Assembly: GCF_004614185.1 (NCBI RefSeq)
Contig: NZ_SPVF01000203.1
Coordinates: 1-32,033 of the forward strand
From: Zemynaea arenosa
GTDB lineage: Bacteria; Pseudomonadota; Gammaproteobacteria; Burkholderiales; Burkholderiaceae_D
Length of the DNA stretch: 32,033 nucleotides
Reading direction: 5' to 3'
Within the stretch, counting starts at the first letter, position 1. Every line of letters begins with the position of its first letter. This document shows positions 1 through 7,361 of this stretch, piece by piece. The notes below the pieces were generated by a model. The model made no database searches, had not been told where the DNA came from, and saw only the letters and a program-made list of their open reading frames with translations. A program made the translations under genes and the position numbers.

Positions 1-240
1 GGCCGGGCTGCGGGCAGGCGGCGTGGCGGCGGACGGTTCCGGCATGTCCAGGTGCGGCTGCGGCTGGGCCATGTCGGCATGGGGGGCGATGCTGGCGACG
101 TCGTCGTTGGCGAGGGCCAGGATTTCGACGATGCCGTCAACCGGGCGGTTGGAGAGGATCACGGCATCGGGGCCGAGGGCCTCGCGGACCTTGCGCAGCG
201 CTTCTCGTGCCGTGGGCGCTGTAAATCGTTTGACGTTCAT
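1..240 (-). CDS. flhF: Flagellar biosynthesis GTPase FlhF, N-terminal 80 residues (partial)
   Basis: FlhF is an SRP-family GTPase that places the polar flagellum and helps recruit early export and basal-body parts at the inner membrane. Only the first 80 codons lie in the window; the gene runs off the left edge. The start (ATG at 238-240) gives MNVKRFTAPTAREALRKVRE, followed by a GPDAVILSNRP segment, which is the conserved opening of FlhF. A Pro-rich linker (residues about 57-80) follows, as is usual before the GTPase domain. A GGAG ribosome-binding site lies about 9 nt upstream of the ATG. The position downstream of flhB and flhA on the same strand matches the common betaproteobacterial order flhB-flhA-flhF. 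The GTPase domain itself is not visible, so the call rests on the N-terminus and context. Confidence 0.9.
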   Translation of the reverse strand, partial: MNVKRFTAPTAREALRKVREALGPDAVILSNRPVDGIVEILALANDDVASIAPHADMAQPQPHLDMPEPSAATPPARSPA

Positions 241-394
241 CTTATTCGACTCCGGGAGCTTGCGGCCGCCGCGCCCCACTGCGCAGCCGGCCCATCTCAC
301 AGGAGCCATTATTCCCGATACCCCAGAGAAACCATCCCCCGAAAAGCGGCCAAAAAGCCGCTCATTCCCCCACCGCTATCCCCAGTTATACACC

Positions 395-592
395 GGGGTC
401 AGGCCCCAGTGGATAACCTCGGGGTCAGGCCCCTCTCTAAAACAGGGGCCTGACCCCGAGCTTTTTGACAATTGGTGCAACTGCCGGAGTTAAGGGAGGT
501 CTGCTGGATGAGAGCGGCGGGAAGTGTGAAGTAACCGGTTGCGGAGTGAAGGGTGGGGTCAGGCCCCGTCTATGAGACGCGGGCCTGACCCC
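395..592. repeat. Four-copy GGGGTCAGGCCCC inverted-repeat cluster (REP-like) between flhA and flhF
   Basis: The 366-bp gap between flhA and flhF holds four copies of a 13-bp unit: forward at 395-407, 421-433 and 555-567, and inverted at 445-457. A fifth, 12-bp inverted copy lies at 581-592. They pair into two hairpins. The first has a perfect 17-bp stem (418-434 with 444-460) and a 9-nt loop. The second pairs 555-566 with 581-592 and continues into a 5-bp inner stem after one bulged base. I found no full-length copy elsewhere in the window. This is the look of a REP-type or mobile palindromic element. An mRNA stabiliser or attenuator between flhA and flhF is a possible role (inference). Confidence 0.75.
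418..466 (+). terminator. Perfect 17-bp hairpin followed by five T (terminator-like on the plus strand)
   Basis: The stem at 418-434 pairs perfectly with 444-460, and the plus strand then reads CTTTTTG (T run 462-466). This is a textbook intrinsic terminator shape, but it points against the flanking flhA and flhF genes, which are on the minus strand. No plus-strand gene lies just upstream in the window. On the minus strand the hairpin lacks a U tract, so it would act as a stem-loop rather than a terminator in the flhA-flhF message. Confidence 0.45.
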
Positions 593-606
593 GGGGTTGA
601 CTTATA

Positions 607-2718
607 TCAAGCGGGGGCGCCGACGAGGCTGGTGACGCGGATGGTTTTCGTTTCCGGGATCTCGGAGTGCGAGAGGACCTTCAGCTGTGGCAGGCCGCGG
701 CGCAGGAAACGGGACAGCAGGGTCCGCAACGGGGCGGGCACCAGCAGCACCGGCGTCAGGCCCAGCTGCTCCTGCTGGGCGGCGGCGGCACCGGCTTGCA
801 TGGCCAGGGTGTCGGCCAGGCCCGGCTCGATTCCGGCCACGTCGCCCCCGCCAGCCATCGCTTGCATCAGCAGGCGTTCGAGGCGGTTGTCGAGGGTCAT
901 CACGGCCAGCTCGTTGGTGCCCGGGAACAGCTGCTGCACGATGGCGCGGCCCAGGGCGATGCGCACCTGCGCAGTCAGCTCGTTCGGGTCGGCCGTGTGG
1001 GCGGCGAACTCGCTCAGCGTCTCGATGATGGTCCGCATGTCGCGGATGTGCACGCCCTCGCCCAGCAGGTTCTGCAGCACTTTCTGCAGCGCGGACAAGG
1101 TCACCACCTTCGGCACCAGGTCTTCCACCAGCTTCGGCGTGTCCTTGGCCAGGTGGTCCAGCAGCGCCTGCACTTCCATGCGGCCCAGCAGCTCGCTCGC
1201 ATGCGTGGTGATCAAATGGTTCAGGTGAGTCGCGATGACGGTGCCCGCGTCGACCACGGTGTAGCCCATGTTCTGCGCGTCGTCGCGCAGGCCGGCGTCG
1301 ATCCAGATCGCCGGCAGGCCGAACGCGGGGTCGGTCGTGACCAGGCCCGGCAGCGTGCCGGTGGCCATGCCGGGGTTGATCGCCAGGAATTGCCCGTTCA
1401 TCGCCTCGCCCGCGCCCACTTCCACGCCCTTGAGCGTGATCCGGTAGGCGGACGGCTTCAGTTCCAGGTTGTCGCGGATGTGCACCGGCGGCGCCAAAAA
1501 GCCCACTTCCTGCGCGAACTTCTTGCGGATGCCCTTGATGCGCTTGAGCAGCTCGCCGCCCTGCCCCTTGTCCACCAGCGGAATCAGGCGGTAGCCCACT
1601 TCCAGCCCCAGGGTGTCGACCGGCATGACATCCTTCCAGGTCGCTTCTTCGTTTTCGGGGGCAGCGGCAGCCGCGGCGGCGGCAGCGGCGGGCGCGGCGG
1701 CGGCAGCTTCCTCGGCGGCCACCACGGCCTGCTTCTGGCGCTTGTTCAGCACGTACGCGGCGCCGCCCAGCACGCCGGCCAGCATCAGGAACACCACATT
1801 CGGCATGCCCGGAATGATGCCCATGCCGCCGATGATGCCGGCGGTGATCGCCAGCACCTGCGGCTTGGCGAACAGCTGCCCCACCACCTGGGTGCCGACG
1901 TCCTGGTCGGACGCGACGCGCGACACCACCACACCGGCCGCGGTCGAGATGATCAGCGACGGCAGCTGGGCCACCAGGCCGTCACCGATGGCCAGCAGGG
2001 TGTAGTTCTTCATCGCGTCCGCGAACGCCATGTCGTGCTGCAGAATACCGATGACCAGGCCGCCGATCACGTTGATCAAGGTCACCATGATGCCGGCCAC
2101 CGCGTCGCCGCGCACGTACTTGGAGGCACCGTCCATGGCGCCGTAGAACTCGGCTTCCTGCGCGACTTCCTGGCGGCGGCGCTTGGCGTCCTGCTCGCCG
2201 ATCAGGCCGGCGTTCAGGTCGGCGTCGATCGCCATCTGCTTGCCCGGCATCGCGTCCAGGGCGAAGCGCGCGCCGACCTCGGCGATACGGCCCGCGCCCT
2301 TGGTCACCACGGTGAAGTTAATGATGGTCAGGATCACAAACACGACGATACCGACCGTGTAGTTGCCGCCGATGAGGAAGTGGCCGAACGCTTCGATCAC
2401 GTGGCCGGCCGCGGCGCCGCCGGTGTGGCCCTCGGTCAGCACCACGCGCGTGGAGGCCACGTTCAGCGACAGGCGCAGCATGGTCGAGACCAGCAGGATG
2501 GCCGGGAAGGCCATGAAGTCGAGCGGCTTGACCGTGTACAGGCTGGTCAGCAGCACGATCACCGACAGCGCGATGTTGAAAGTGAAGAACAGGTCGAGCA
2601 CGAAGGCGGGCAACGGCAGGACCATCATCGCCAGCAGCAGGACGATGAGGATCGGCGCGGCCAGCGCCTTGCTGTTGCCCTTGCCGAGCAGGCCGGACAG
2701 CCATGGTGGCATCTTCAT
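607..2718 (-). CDS. flhA: Flagellar export gate protein FlhA
   Basis: FlhA forms the nonameric ring of the flagellar type III export gate in the inner membrane and receives substrates from the cytoplasmic ATPase and chaperones. The 703-residue product has the expected N-terminal multi-helix membrane half (to about residue 325). It carries the conserved FHIPEP-family cytoplasmic loop, GARFALDAMPGKQMAIDAD, near residues 149-167. A linker and the large soluble C-terminal domain (about 360-703) follow. The linker contains an unusual alanine run (about residues 330-353). The start is ATG at 2718, with GGAG 9 nt upstream, and lies 21 bp after the flhB stop, so both probably share a transcript. Family length is about 690-710 residues, so the gene looks intact. 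Confidence 0.97.
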   Translation of the reverse strand: MKMPPWLSGLLGKGNSKALAAPILIVLLLAMMVLPLPAFVLDLFFTFNIALSVIVLLTSLYTVKPLDFMAFPAILLVSTMLRLSLNVASTRVVLTEGHTGGAAAGHVIEAFGHFLIGGNYTVGIVVFVILTIINFTVVTKGAGRIAEVGARFALDAMPGKQMAIDADLNAGLIGEQDAKRRRQEVAQEAEFYGAMDGASKYVRGDAVAGIMVTLINVIGGLVIGILQHDMAFADAMKNYTLLAIGDGLVAQLPSLIISTAAGVVVSRVASDQDVGTQVVGQLFAKPQVLAITAGIIGGMGIIPGMPNVVFLMLAGVLGGAAYVLNKRQKQAVVAAEEAAAAAPAAAAAAAAAAPENEEATWKDVMPVDTLGLEVGYRLIPLVDKGQGGELLKRIKGIRKKFAQEVGFLAPPVHIRDNLELKPSAYRITLKGVEVGAGEAMNGQFLAINPGMATGTLPGLVTTDPAFGLPAIWIDAGLRDDAQNMGYTVVDAGTVIATHLNHLITTHASELLGRMEVQALLDHLAKDTPKLVEDLVPKVVTLSALQKVLQNLLGEGVHIRDMRTIIETLSEFAAHTADPNELTAQVRIALGRAIVQQLFPGTNELAVMTLDNRLERLLMQAMAGGGDVAGIEPGLADTLAMQAGAAAAQQEQLGLTPVLLVPAPLRTLLSRFLRRGLPQLKVLSHSEIPETKTIRVTSLVGAPA

Positions 2719-2739
2719 TCTTCGTTACTCCGTCAATTC

Positions 2740-3912
2740 TCAGTGCAGATCGTTGTTCTTTTGCGACGCCGGATTGAACGGGTCGAGCTCCGGCGGCACC
2801 GGCAGGCGGTTGCCATTCGGACGGTCCGGATATTGGCCGCCCTCCTTCTTGTACTTGCGCAGCTGGAAGACGTAGGCCAGTACTTCGGCCACGGCGGAGA
2901 ACAGCGCTTCCGGAATCTCTTCGTCAATGTCGGTGTGCTTGTACAGGGCACGCGCCAGGGCCGGAGCCTCCAACAGCGCGACGTTGTGTTCCTTGGCCAG
3001 TTCGCGGATCTTGGCCGCCACTTCGTCGGTACCCTTGGCCACCACGCGCGGGGCGCCGCGCTGGCCGTCGGTGTACTTCAGCGCGACGGCGAAGTGGGTC
3101 GGGTTGGTGACCACCACATCCGCGGTCGGCACGTTCTGCATCATGCGGCGCTTGGCCATCTCGCGCTGCATCTGGCGGATCTTGCCCTTGATCTGAGGGT
3201 TGCCTTCCGCTTCTTTCGATTCCTGGATGACTTCCTGGCGGGTCATCTTCAGCTTGTTGGCGTAGTGCCAGATCTGGTAGGGGCCGTCGATCGCGGCAAT
3301 CACGCCGAGCGCGCCGACCATGAACAGGAAGGCCATGGCGATCAGCTGCATCATATGGGCGCTGCCCTGCCCCAGCGGCTCGACCGCCAGGCCGACCACG
3401 GCGTCCTTCTGGCTCAGCACCACCAGGTAGGCGACCGCGCCCACCGCGACCGCCTTGGCGACCGCCTTGACCAGTTCCACCAGCGCGTTCTTGGAGAACA
3501 TGTTGGCCATGCCCTGGATCGGGTTGAGCTTCATGAAATTCGGCATGAAGGCCTTGGACGAGAACAGCCAGCCGCCGATCAGCAGCGGCGAGCCCAGCGC
3601 CACCAGCATGATCAGGCCGGCCAGCGGCAGGCAGGCCAGCATGACGGAGCCGATGTCCGCGCCAACGCGTTCGATGAGGAGCTGGGGGTTGTAGACCTGG
3701 TCGCGGGTCAGGGACAGGCCGCCGCGCAGGGTGGCCGACAGTTCGCGCACCAGCGAGCCGCCGGTGAACCACAGGCCGGCGCCTGCGGTCATCAGGACGG
3801 CAAAGGTCGCCAGTTCCCGGCTGCGGGGAACGTCGCCTTCTTCACGCGCCTGCTCGAGGCGCTTCGCTGACGCTGGTTCGGTCTTTTCTGCGTCGCTGTC
3901 TTCCGCTGCCAT
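2740..3912 (-). CDS. flhB: Flagellar export switch protein FlhB
   Basis: FlhB is the inner-membrane export-gate component whose cytoplasmic tail cleaves itself to switch export from rod/hook to filament substrates. The 390-residue protein begins with the typical charged opener (EDSDAEKTEPASAKRLEQAR), has about four membrane segments between residues 30 and 210, and then a long cytoplasmic domain. The self-cleavage motif NPTH is at residues 270-273, inside VVVTNPTHFAVAL, matching the family position. The C-terminus after about residue 365 is a short Pro/Asn-rich tail. The start ATG at 3912 has CAGGAG about 10 nt upstream. It is the first gene of the flhB-flhA-flhF run in this window. No convincing flagellar (sigma28) promoter was seen in the short gap upstream. 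Confidence 0.97.
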   Translation of the reverse strand: MAAEDSDAEKTEPASAKRLEQAREEGDVPRSRELATFAVLMTAGAGLWFTGGSLVRELSATLRGGLSLTRDQVYNPQLLIERVGADIGSVMLACLPLAGLIMLVALGSPLLIGGWLFSSKAFMPNFMKLNPIQGMANMFSKNALVELVKAVAKAVAVGAVAYLVVLSQKDAVVGLAVEPLGQGSAHMMQLIAMAFLFMVGALGVIAAIDGPYQIWHYANKLKMTRQEVIQESKEAEGNPQIKGKIRQMQREMAKRRMMQNVPTADVVVTNPTHFAVALKYTDGQRGAPRVVAKGTDEVAAKIRELAKEHNVALLEAPALARALYKHTDIDEEIPEALFSAVAEVLAYVFQLRKYKKEGGQYPDRPNGNRLPVPPELDPFNPASQKNNDLH

Positions 3913-4009
3913 GCCCGATAACTCCTGTTGTGACAGGTGAGATTATTCGGGAAATTGCTCTTGGGCTATGCGGGGAACAGGATGGGAAAAGCGGGCTTTC
4001 TCCCGCTGG

Positions 4010-4039
4010 AAAAACAAACCGCGGGAAAGCCCGCGGTTT
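4010..4039 (-). terminator. Intrinsic terminator of the YjbH-lipoprotein unit
   Basis: Read on the minus strand, a perfect 10-bp stem AAACCGCGGG / CCCGCGGTTT (4030-4039 with 4016-4025) encloses a 4-nt loop. It is followed by G and five U (4014-4010). It lies 32 bp after the lipoprotein stop codon, so it closes that transcript and insulates flhB. Confidence 0.88.
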
Positions 4040-4071
4040 GGTTGCCAGACTGGCCAGTCGGCCAAGGCCGA

Positions 4072-4785
4072 TTACTGGCCGCCGGTGCCGCCGGTGACGA
4101 CGTGCTGGGCTGCGTTGGCAGTCGCGGCAGCGACCACGTTGGCGGCCGGGGTGCCGGCGGTGGTGATCACGCCGCGCAGCTTCAGCGCGTCCAGGATCTG
4201 GTCCTGGGCGTTGTTGGCCGAGCTGGTCGCGGTCTTGGCCTGCAGCGGTCCGGTCAGGAAGTCCGCCGGGACGATCAGGTCTCCGATGAACGGCTTGATC
4301 GACGCGATCACCTGGCCGACCGATGCGCTCAGCACGGTCGGATTGGTCATGACCGTGGCCACGTTCGGGCTATTCACGAAAGCGGACGCGGACGCGCCAG
4401 CGCCCACACCGGTCTGCACGCCGATGTAGCTGACCAGCAATTCGGTCAGCGGGGTCACGTTGGCATGCGCGCCGTCGCCCTGGGCGATCGAACGCAGCGA
4501 GCCGCCGGTGGTCAGCACGGTGATCACGCACGGGCCGGCCTGGGTGTTCTGCACGGTCAGCGAGTAAGTGCCGTCCGGACCGGTCGTACCGTTGGCCGAG
4601 CCGCCCTTGCAGGTCATGGTGATGGTGGCGCCGGAAATCGCCAGGCCAGTCGCCGCAGTGCCGCTGACGGTGATCTTGTTGGTGGTCGGGGTGTCGCTGC
4701 CGCCGCCGCAGGCAACGAGGGTGGCGGCGAGGCCGGCCGTGGCCAGCAGTTTCACGATGTGTTTTTGACCGGACAGAGCTTTCAT
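4072..4785 (-). CDS. Small secreted lipoprotein with a carboxypeptidase-regulatory/Ig-like fold segment
   Basis: I do not recognise a named family for this 237-residue protein. It has a clear lipoprotein signal: a basic start, a hydrophobic stretch, then the lipobox LVAC with Cys26 as the lipidation site, followed by Gly/Ser/Asp. Residues about 36-80 (TVSGTAATGLAISGATITM, then a GPDGTYSLTV turn) resemble the beta-sandwich of carboxypeptidase regulatory-like domains. The rest is Ala/Gly/Thr-rich with a few helices. GGAAG lies 3 nt before the ATG. The gene starts only 18 bp after the YjbH-type gene and is followed by a strong terminator, so the two form one operon. It could be an accessory factor for that outer-membrane protein (inference from context only). 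Confidence 0.85.
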   Translation of the reverse strand: MKALSGQKHIVKLLATAGLAATLVACGGGSDTPTTNKITVSGTAATGLAISGATITMTCKGGSANGTTGPDGTYSLTVQNTQAGPCVITVLTTGGSLRSIAQGDGAHANVTPLTELLVSYIGVQTGVGAGASASAFVNSPNVATVMTNPTVLSASVGQVIASIKPFIGDLIVPADFLTGPLQAKTATSSANNAQDQILDALKLRGVITTAGTPAANVVAAATANAAQHVVTGGTGGQ

Positions 4786-4803
4786 GACTTCCTTTCGATT
4801 GGA

Positions 4804-6909
4804 TTAATTTTTTTGCGGAACTGCTTCAAGTGGCCTCGCATAAGTGAAATACGCTTCACGCATACGCGGTAATTGGGACATAAAGTATTCGCGTCCGAGC
4901 CGTCCCTGATTCAACACATTGACGCGGGCACTATAAACCATTGGTAACTCTTCAACAACGCCTGGCGTAATGCAGTTGCATTCCCCGCTACGCGCCCATT
5001 TGGTTTCGACCTTGAACGGGAAATAGCTGGAACCTTCCAGATGCGTCCAGCCGGGCATCATGCCCTGGCGCGGGGTGAGCGGGAATGCCAGGCTGAACCC
5101 GACGCGCGATTCGATATCGCTCTTGCGCAGGTACACCTGGGCCTGTACATCGCCGAACCAGCGGCTCATCTGGAAAGTCGGGCCACGGTCGCCGCCCACA
5201 TAGCGGCTGTAGCCGAGCTCCATGGTGAGATCGAGCGGCTGATAGAAGTACAGGTAAGACAGGCTGCCGTAGTGCTGGATCGAGCGATAGCCGTAATAAT
5301 CCTTGTGCTGCAGGCGCGTGACTTGCAGGCGCACCTGGTCCTGGCGGTTCGGCACGAACCAGGTGGTTTCGTTCTGCAGGCCCAGGTCGCCATATTGCAG
5401 GCGGCCCCCGCTGACGATATTGAGTACCTGGTCGCCGAGCCAGATCGCCTGGCTGGCCATTACCGCTTTCACGCCGTTGCGCTGCTGGGCATAGCCGAGG
5501 AAGCCATGGGCCACGTTTTCCGATTCGGCCACCGTGGAGACCACGCTGGCGGTCAATTCGGCACCGCGCCACAGCGGCACGAACAGCTGGGTATTTGCGG
5601 CCAGCGAATAATCGAACACACCGAGCTCGGTGCCGACGAACTTGACCAGGCTGGGGTCGATGCGGATGCGCGACCAGCCGTGCGCGCTCTCGGCGCTGCT
5701 CAGCCAGCGCACATCGGCCCCAGCGGGACGGTAGGCAAACGCCAGTTCCGGCCGCACCTCGTACGGTTCGCCGCCGCGCAGGAATTCCGCGAACGCCGCC
5801 GCCGGCACACTCACCTGGTACACGGCCAGGCCAGCCTTCTTGACGGTCACAGCGATCCTCGACACCTCGGCAGGAGCCGCTCGTGCAGCCAGGCCCAGCG
5901 CGACGCCAACCGCGTCCGCCTCATTGCGGTTATAGCGGTGGTTTTCGAATTCGACCACCAGTTCGGTGCCGTGCAAACCGATGCGCACCCGCTCCAGTCC
6001 GGCGGCAGCCAAGTGGGCCTGCAATGCGGCGTGGTCGATGACGATCTGGGGCACGGGGGTGGCTGCGCCTGCCGTCGCGGCGGCTGCTGCGGCCTGCGCC
6101 GCACCCGGCTGCTGGCTCGCCAGCGCCGCCATGCGCGGCGGCGGGGTCCACACGGGCTCGTCTTCCGGCCGCACCTGGCGGATGGCCCGTGCATTGCTGC
6201 CGAAAGGAATGGCGAGCTGCAACGCCACCGCGGACCGGTCGAAGCTGCGGCCATCCGGTCCGTGGGCGCCAAACGCCCGCTGCACACTCACGCTGGCGCG
6301 CACATTGCCAAAGCGGCGAAGCGCCGCGCTCTCGAAGCGCAGGCCCGCCGTGGTGGAACGATCGGCGCGCTCGACCAAGGCGGACACGCCGGTGTCCCAC
6401 AAGCGCAGGGCCGCTCCGCCAAACGTCCCGTTGAGGTAGCTCGCGCCATGAGCCCGGCCGATTGTGACCTGCAGTGGACCGAATTCGTCGCTCACGACCA
6501 CGTAATTGCTGCGGAAGGTCGGGGCGCCGCCACCCAGGTCGTTCCGCCCAAGGGCGATGTCGGGCTGATTACGGAACAGCTTGGGCAGCGCGAATTTGAT
6601 ATTGGCGGACAGATCGCGGGTGCCGAGGTCCCGATTTTCGTTGCGCGGATAATTGGCGAGCCGCCCCGACACCTCCACATACGGCAGCAGTCCGATGCCC
6701 ATCTGGTAATTCTGGCCGCGGTGGCGATTGGTGAATTCGGCTTCCCGGTCATTATTCAAGCCAATTACCACGTCGCCATCCGGCAGCACGCTGCCATAGG
6801 GGATATTCAGGCCGCCCGACGTTCCGGACGTCGACAAAACCTGGGAATAAGCGGGGAGCAGCGGGAATGCGGCAAGCAGCAGGGCCAGCGCGCGTGGACG
6901 GCACTTCAA
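4804..6909 (-). CDS. YjbH-domain outer-membrane protein, probable exopolysaccharide export factor
   Basis: YjbH-family proteins are outer-membrane proteins tied to exopolysaccharide production (the yjbEFGH operon of enterobacteria). The N-terminal part of the mature protein (TSGGLNIPYGSVLPDGDVVI onward, with a GRLANYPRNE segment and an LPKLFRNQPDIALG segment) is the conserved opening of the family. The C-terminal half has alternating aromatic beta-strand patterns ending near a PLEAVPQKN tail. I place the start at TTG 6909: GGAGAG sits 4 nt upstream and the product opens MKCRPRALALLLAAFPLLPAYS, a clean signal peptide, giving 701 residues. ATG at 6939 or 7008 in the same frame would add 10 or 33 N-terminal residues that fit a signal peptide less well. 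The lipoprotein gene follows 18 bp later. Confidence 0.85.
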   Translation of the reverse strand: MKCRPRALALLLAAFPLLPAYSQVLSTSGTSGGLNIPYGSVLPDGDVVIGLNNDREAEFTNRHRGQNYQMGIGLLPYVEVSGRLANYPRNENRDLGTRDLSANIKFALPKLFRNQPDIALGRNDLGGGAPTFRSNYVVVSDEFGPLQVTIGRAHGASYLNGTFGGAALRLWDTGVSALVERADRSTTAGLRFESAALRRFGNVRASVSVQRAFGAHGPDGRSFDRSAVALQLAIPFGSNARAIRQVRPEDEPVWTPPPRMAALASQQPGAAQAAAAAATAGAATPVPQIVIDHAALQAHLAAAGLERVRIGLHGTELVVEFENHRYNRNEADAVGVALGLAARAAPAEVSRIAVTVKKAGLAVYQVSVPAAAFAEFLRGGEPYEVRPELAFAYRPAGADVRWLSSAESAHGWSRIRIDPSLVKFVGTELGVFDYSLAANTQLFVPLWRGAELTASVVSTVAESENVAHGFLGYAQQRNGVKAVMASQAIWLGDQVLNIVSGGRLQYGDLGLQNETTWFVPNRQDQVRLQVTRLQHKDYYGYRSIQHYGSLSYLYFYQPLDLTMELGYSRYVGGDRGPTFQMSRWFGDVQAQVYLRKSDIESRVGFSLAFPLTPRQGMMPGWTHLEGSSYFPFKVETKWARSGECNCITPGVVEELPMVYSARVNVLNQGRLGREYFMSQLPRMREAYFTYARPLEAVPQKN

Positions 6910-6939
6910 ATAACTCTCCAGAGATAGACGGCGCCTCAT

Positions 6940-7361
6940 TCTAGGGCAACGGGTTGCCTTTTGGAACATGTGTTGCGGCGCAACGACTGTCTTCGATCGA
7001 CACGCCATTCCATATCGCGAAATCCTCTCACGCTAATTGTCACCAATTGTTGTCCAACGATTTTGCAACGCCACAGCGCACGCTTGAGCAGTCAAGCAGC
7101 AAAGTCACCCCAAAAAGATGCCTTGCGGCAATTTCTAGTGTCTTCTACGACATAATTCACTCCCCCCTTGTAGGAGGGAACCTACAGGTTTCACGACACT
7201 TGCCGTTCGGAATCCTGTACGATCTTACCTGTGTGACAACTAGGCAATGTCGCATAGCAACAGAACGCTTTGCGTTCCCCAAAACAAATGTTGCGCCTAA
7301 TCGCCGGGTTGCTCTCCCTGATTAATCGCCCCTAAAAAACGGGCATCGAGTCTCGGTTCTG
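6940..7361. other. Intergenic region between divergent YjbH and dehydratase genes
   Basis: About 420 bp of lower-GC sequence separates the divergent YjbH-type and WbpM-like genes and must hold promoters for both. I see a small dyad TGTAGG-N6-CCTACA (7169-7174 and 7181-7186) and weak sigma70-like candidates for the plus strand, such as TTGCGG-N17-TACGAC at 7123-7151. None is strong enough to call. The dehydratase ATG has no obvious Shine-Dalgarno. No gene, tRNA or known riboswitch pattern is visible. Confidence 0.5.

Noticed and set aside
383-417. DnaA-box-like TTATACACC and GTGGATAAC near the flhA-flhF repeats
   Set aside because: Only two imperfect boxes, no AT-rich unwinding region and no dnaA/dnaN/parAB context, so no origin is claimed.
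667-3870. Plus-strand open frame of about 1067 codons across flhA and flhB
   Set aside because: It is antisense to two certain flagellar genes, is extremely rich in His/Gln/Arg/Gly without any domain, and is a normal by-product of high-GC codon bias.
5041-6927. Plus-strand open frame of 628 codons opposite the YjbH-type gene
   Set aside because: Same reasons: composition typical of an antisense shadow, with no recognisable domain or ribosome-binding site.
7169-7186. TGTAGG/CCTACA dyad compared with the GTAGGAG hairpin at 25122-25143 as a second repeat family
   Set aside because: They share only about seven bases and differ in architecture; similarity is within chance for short motifs.
7009-7361. 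Possible c-di-GMP (GEMM) or other riboswitch before the dehydratase gene
   Set aside because: None of the conserved riboswitch core sequences could be found on either strand.
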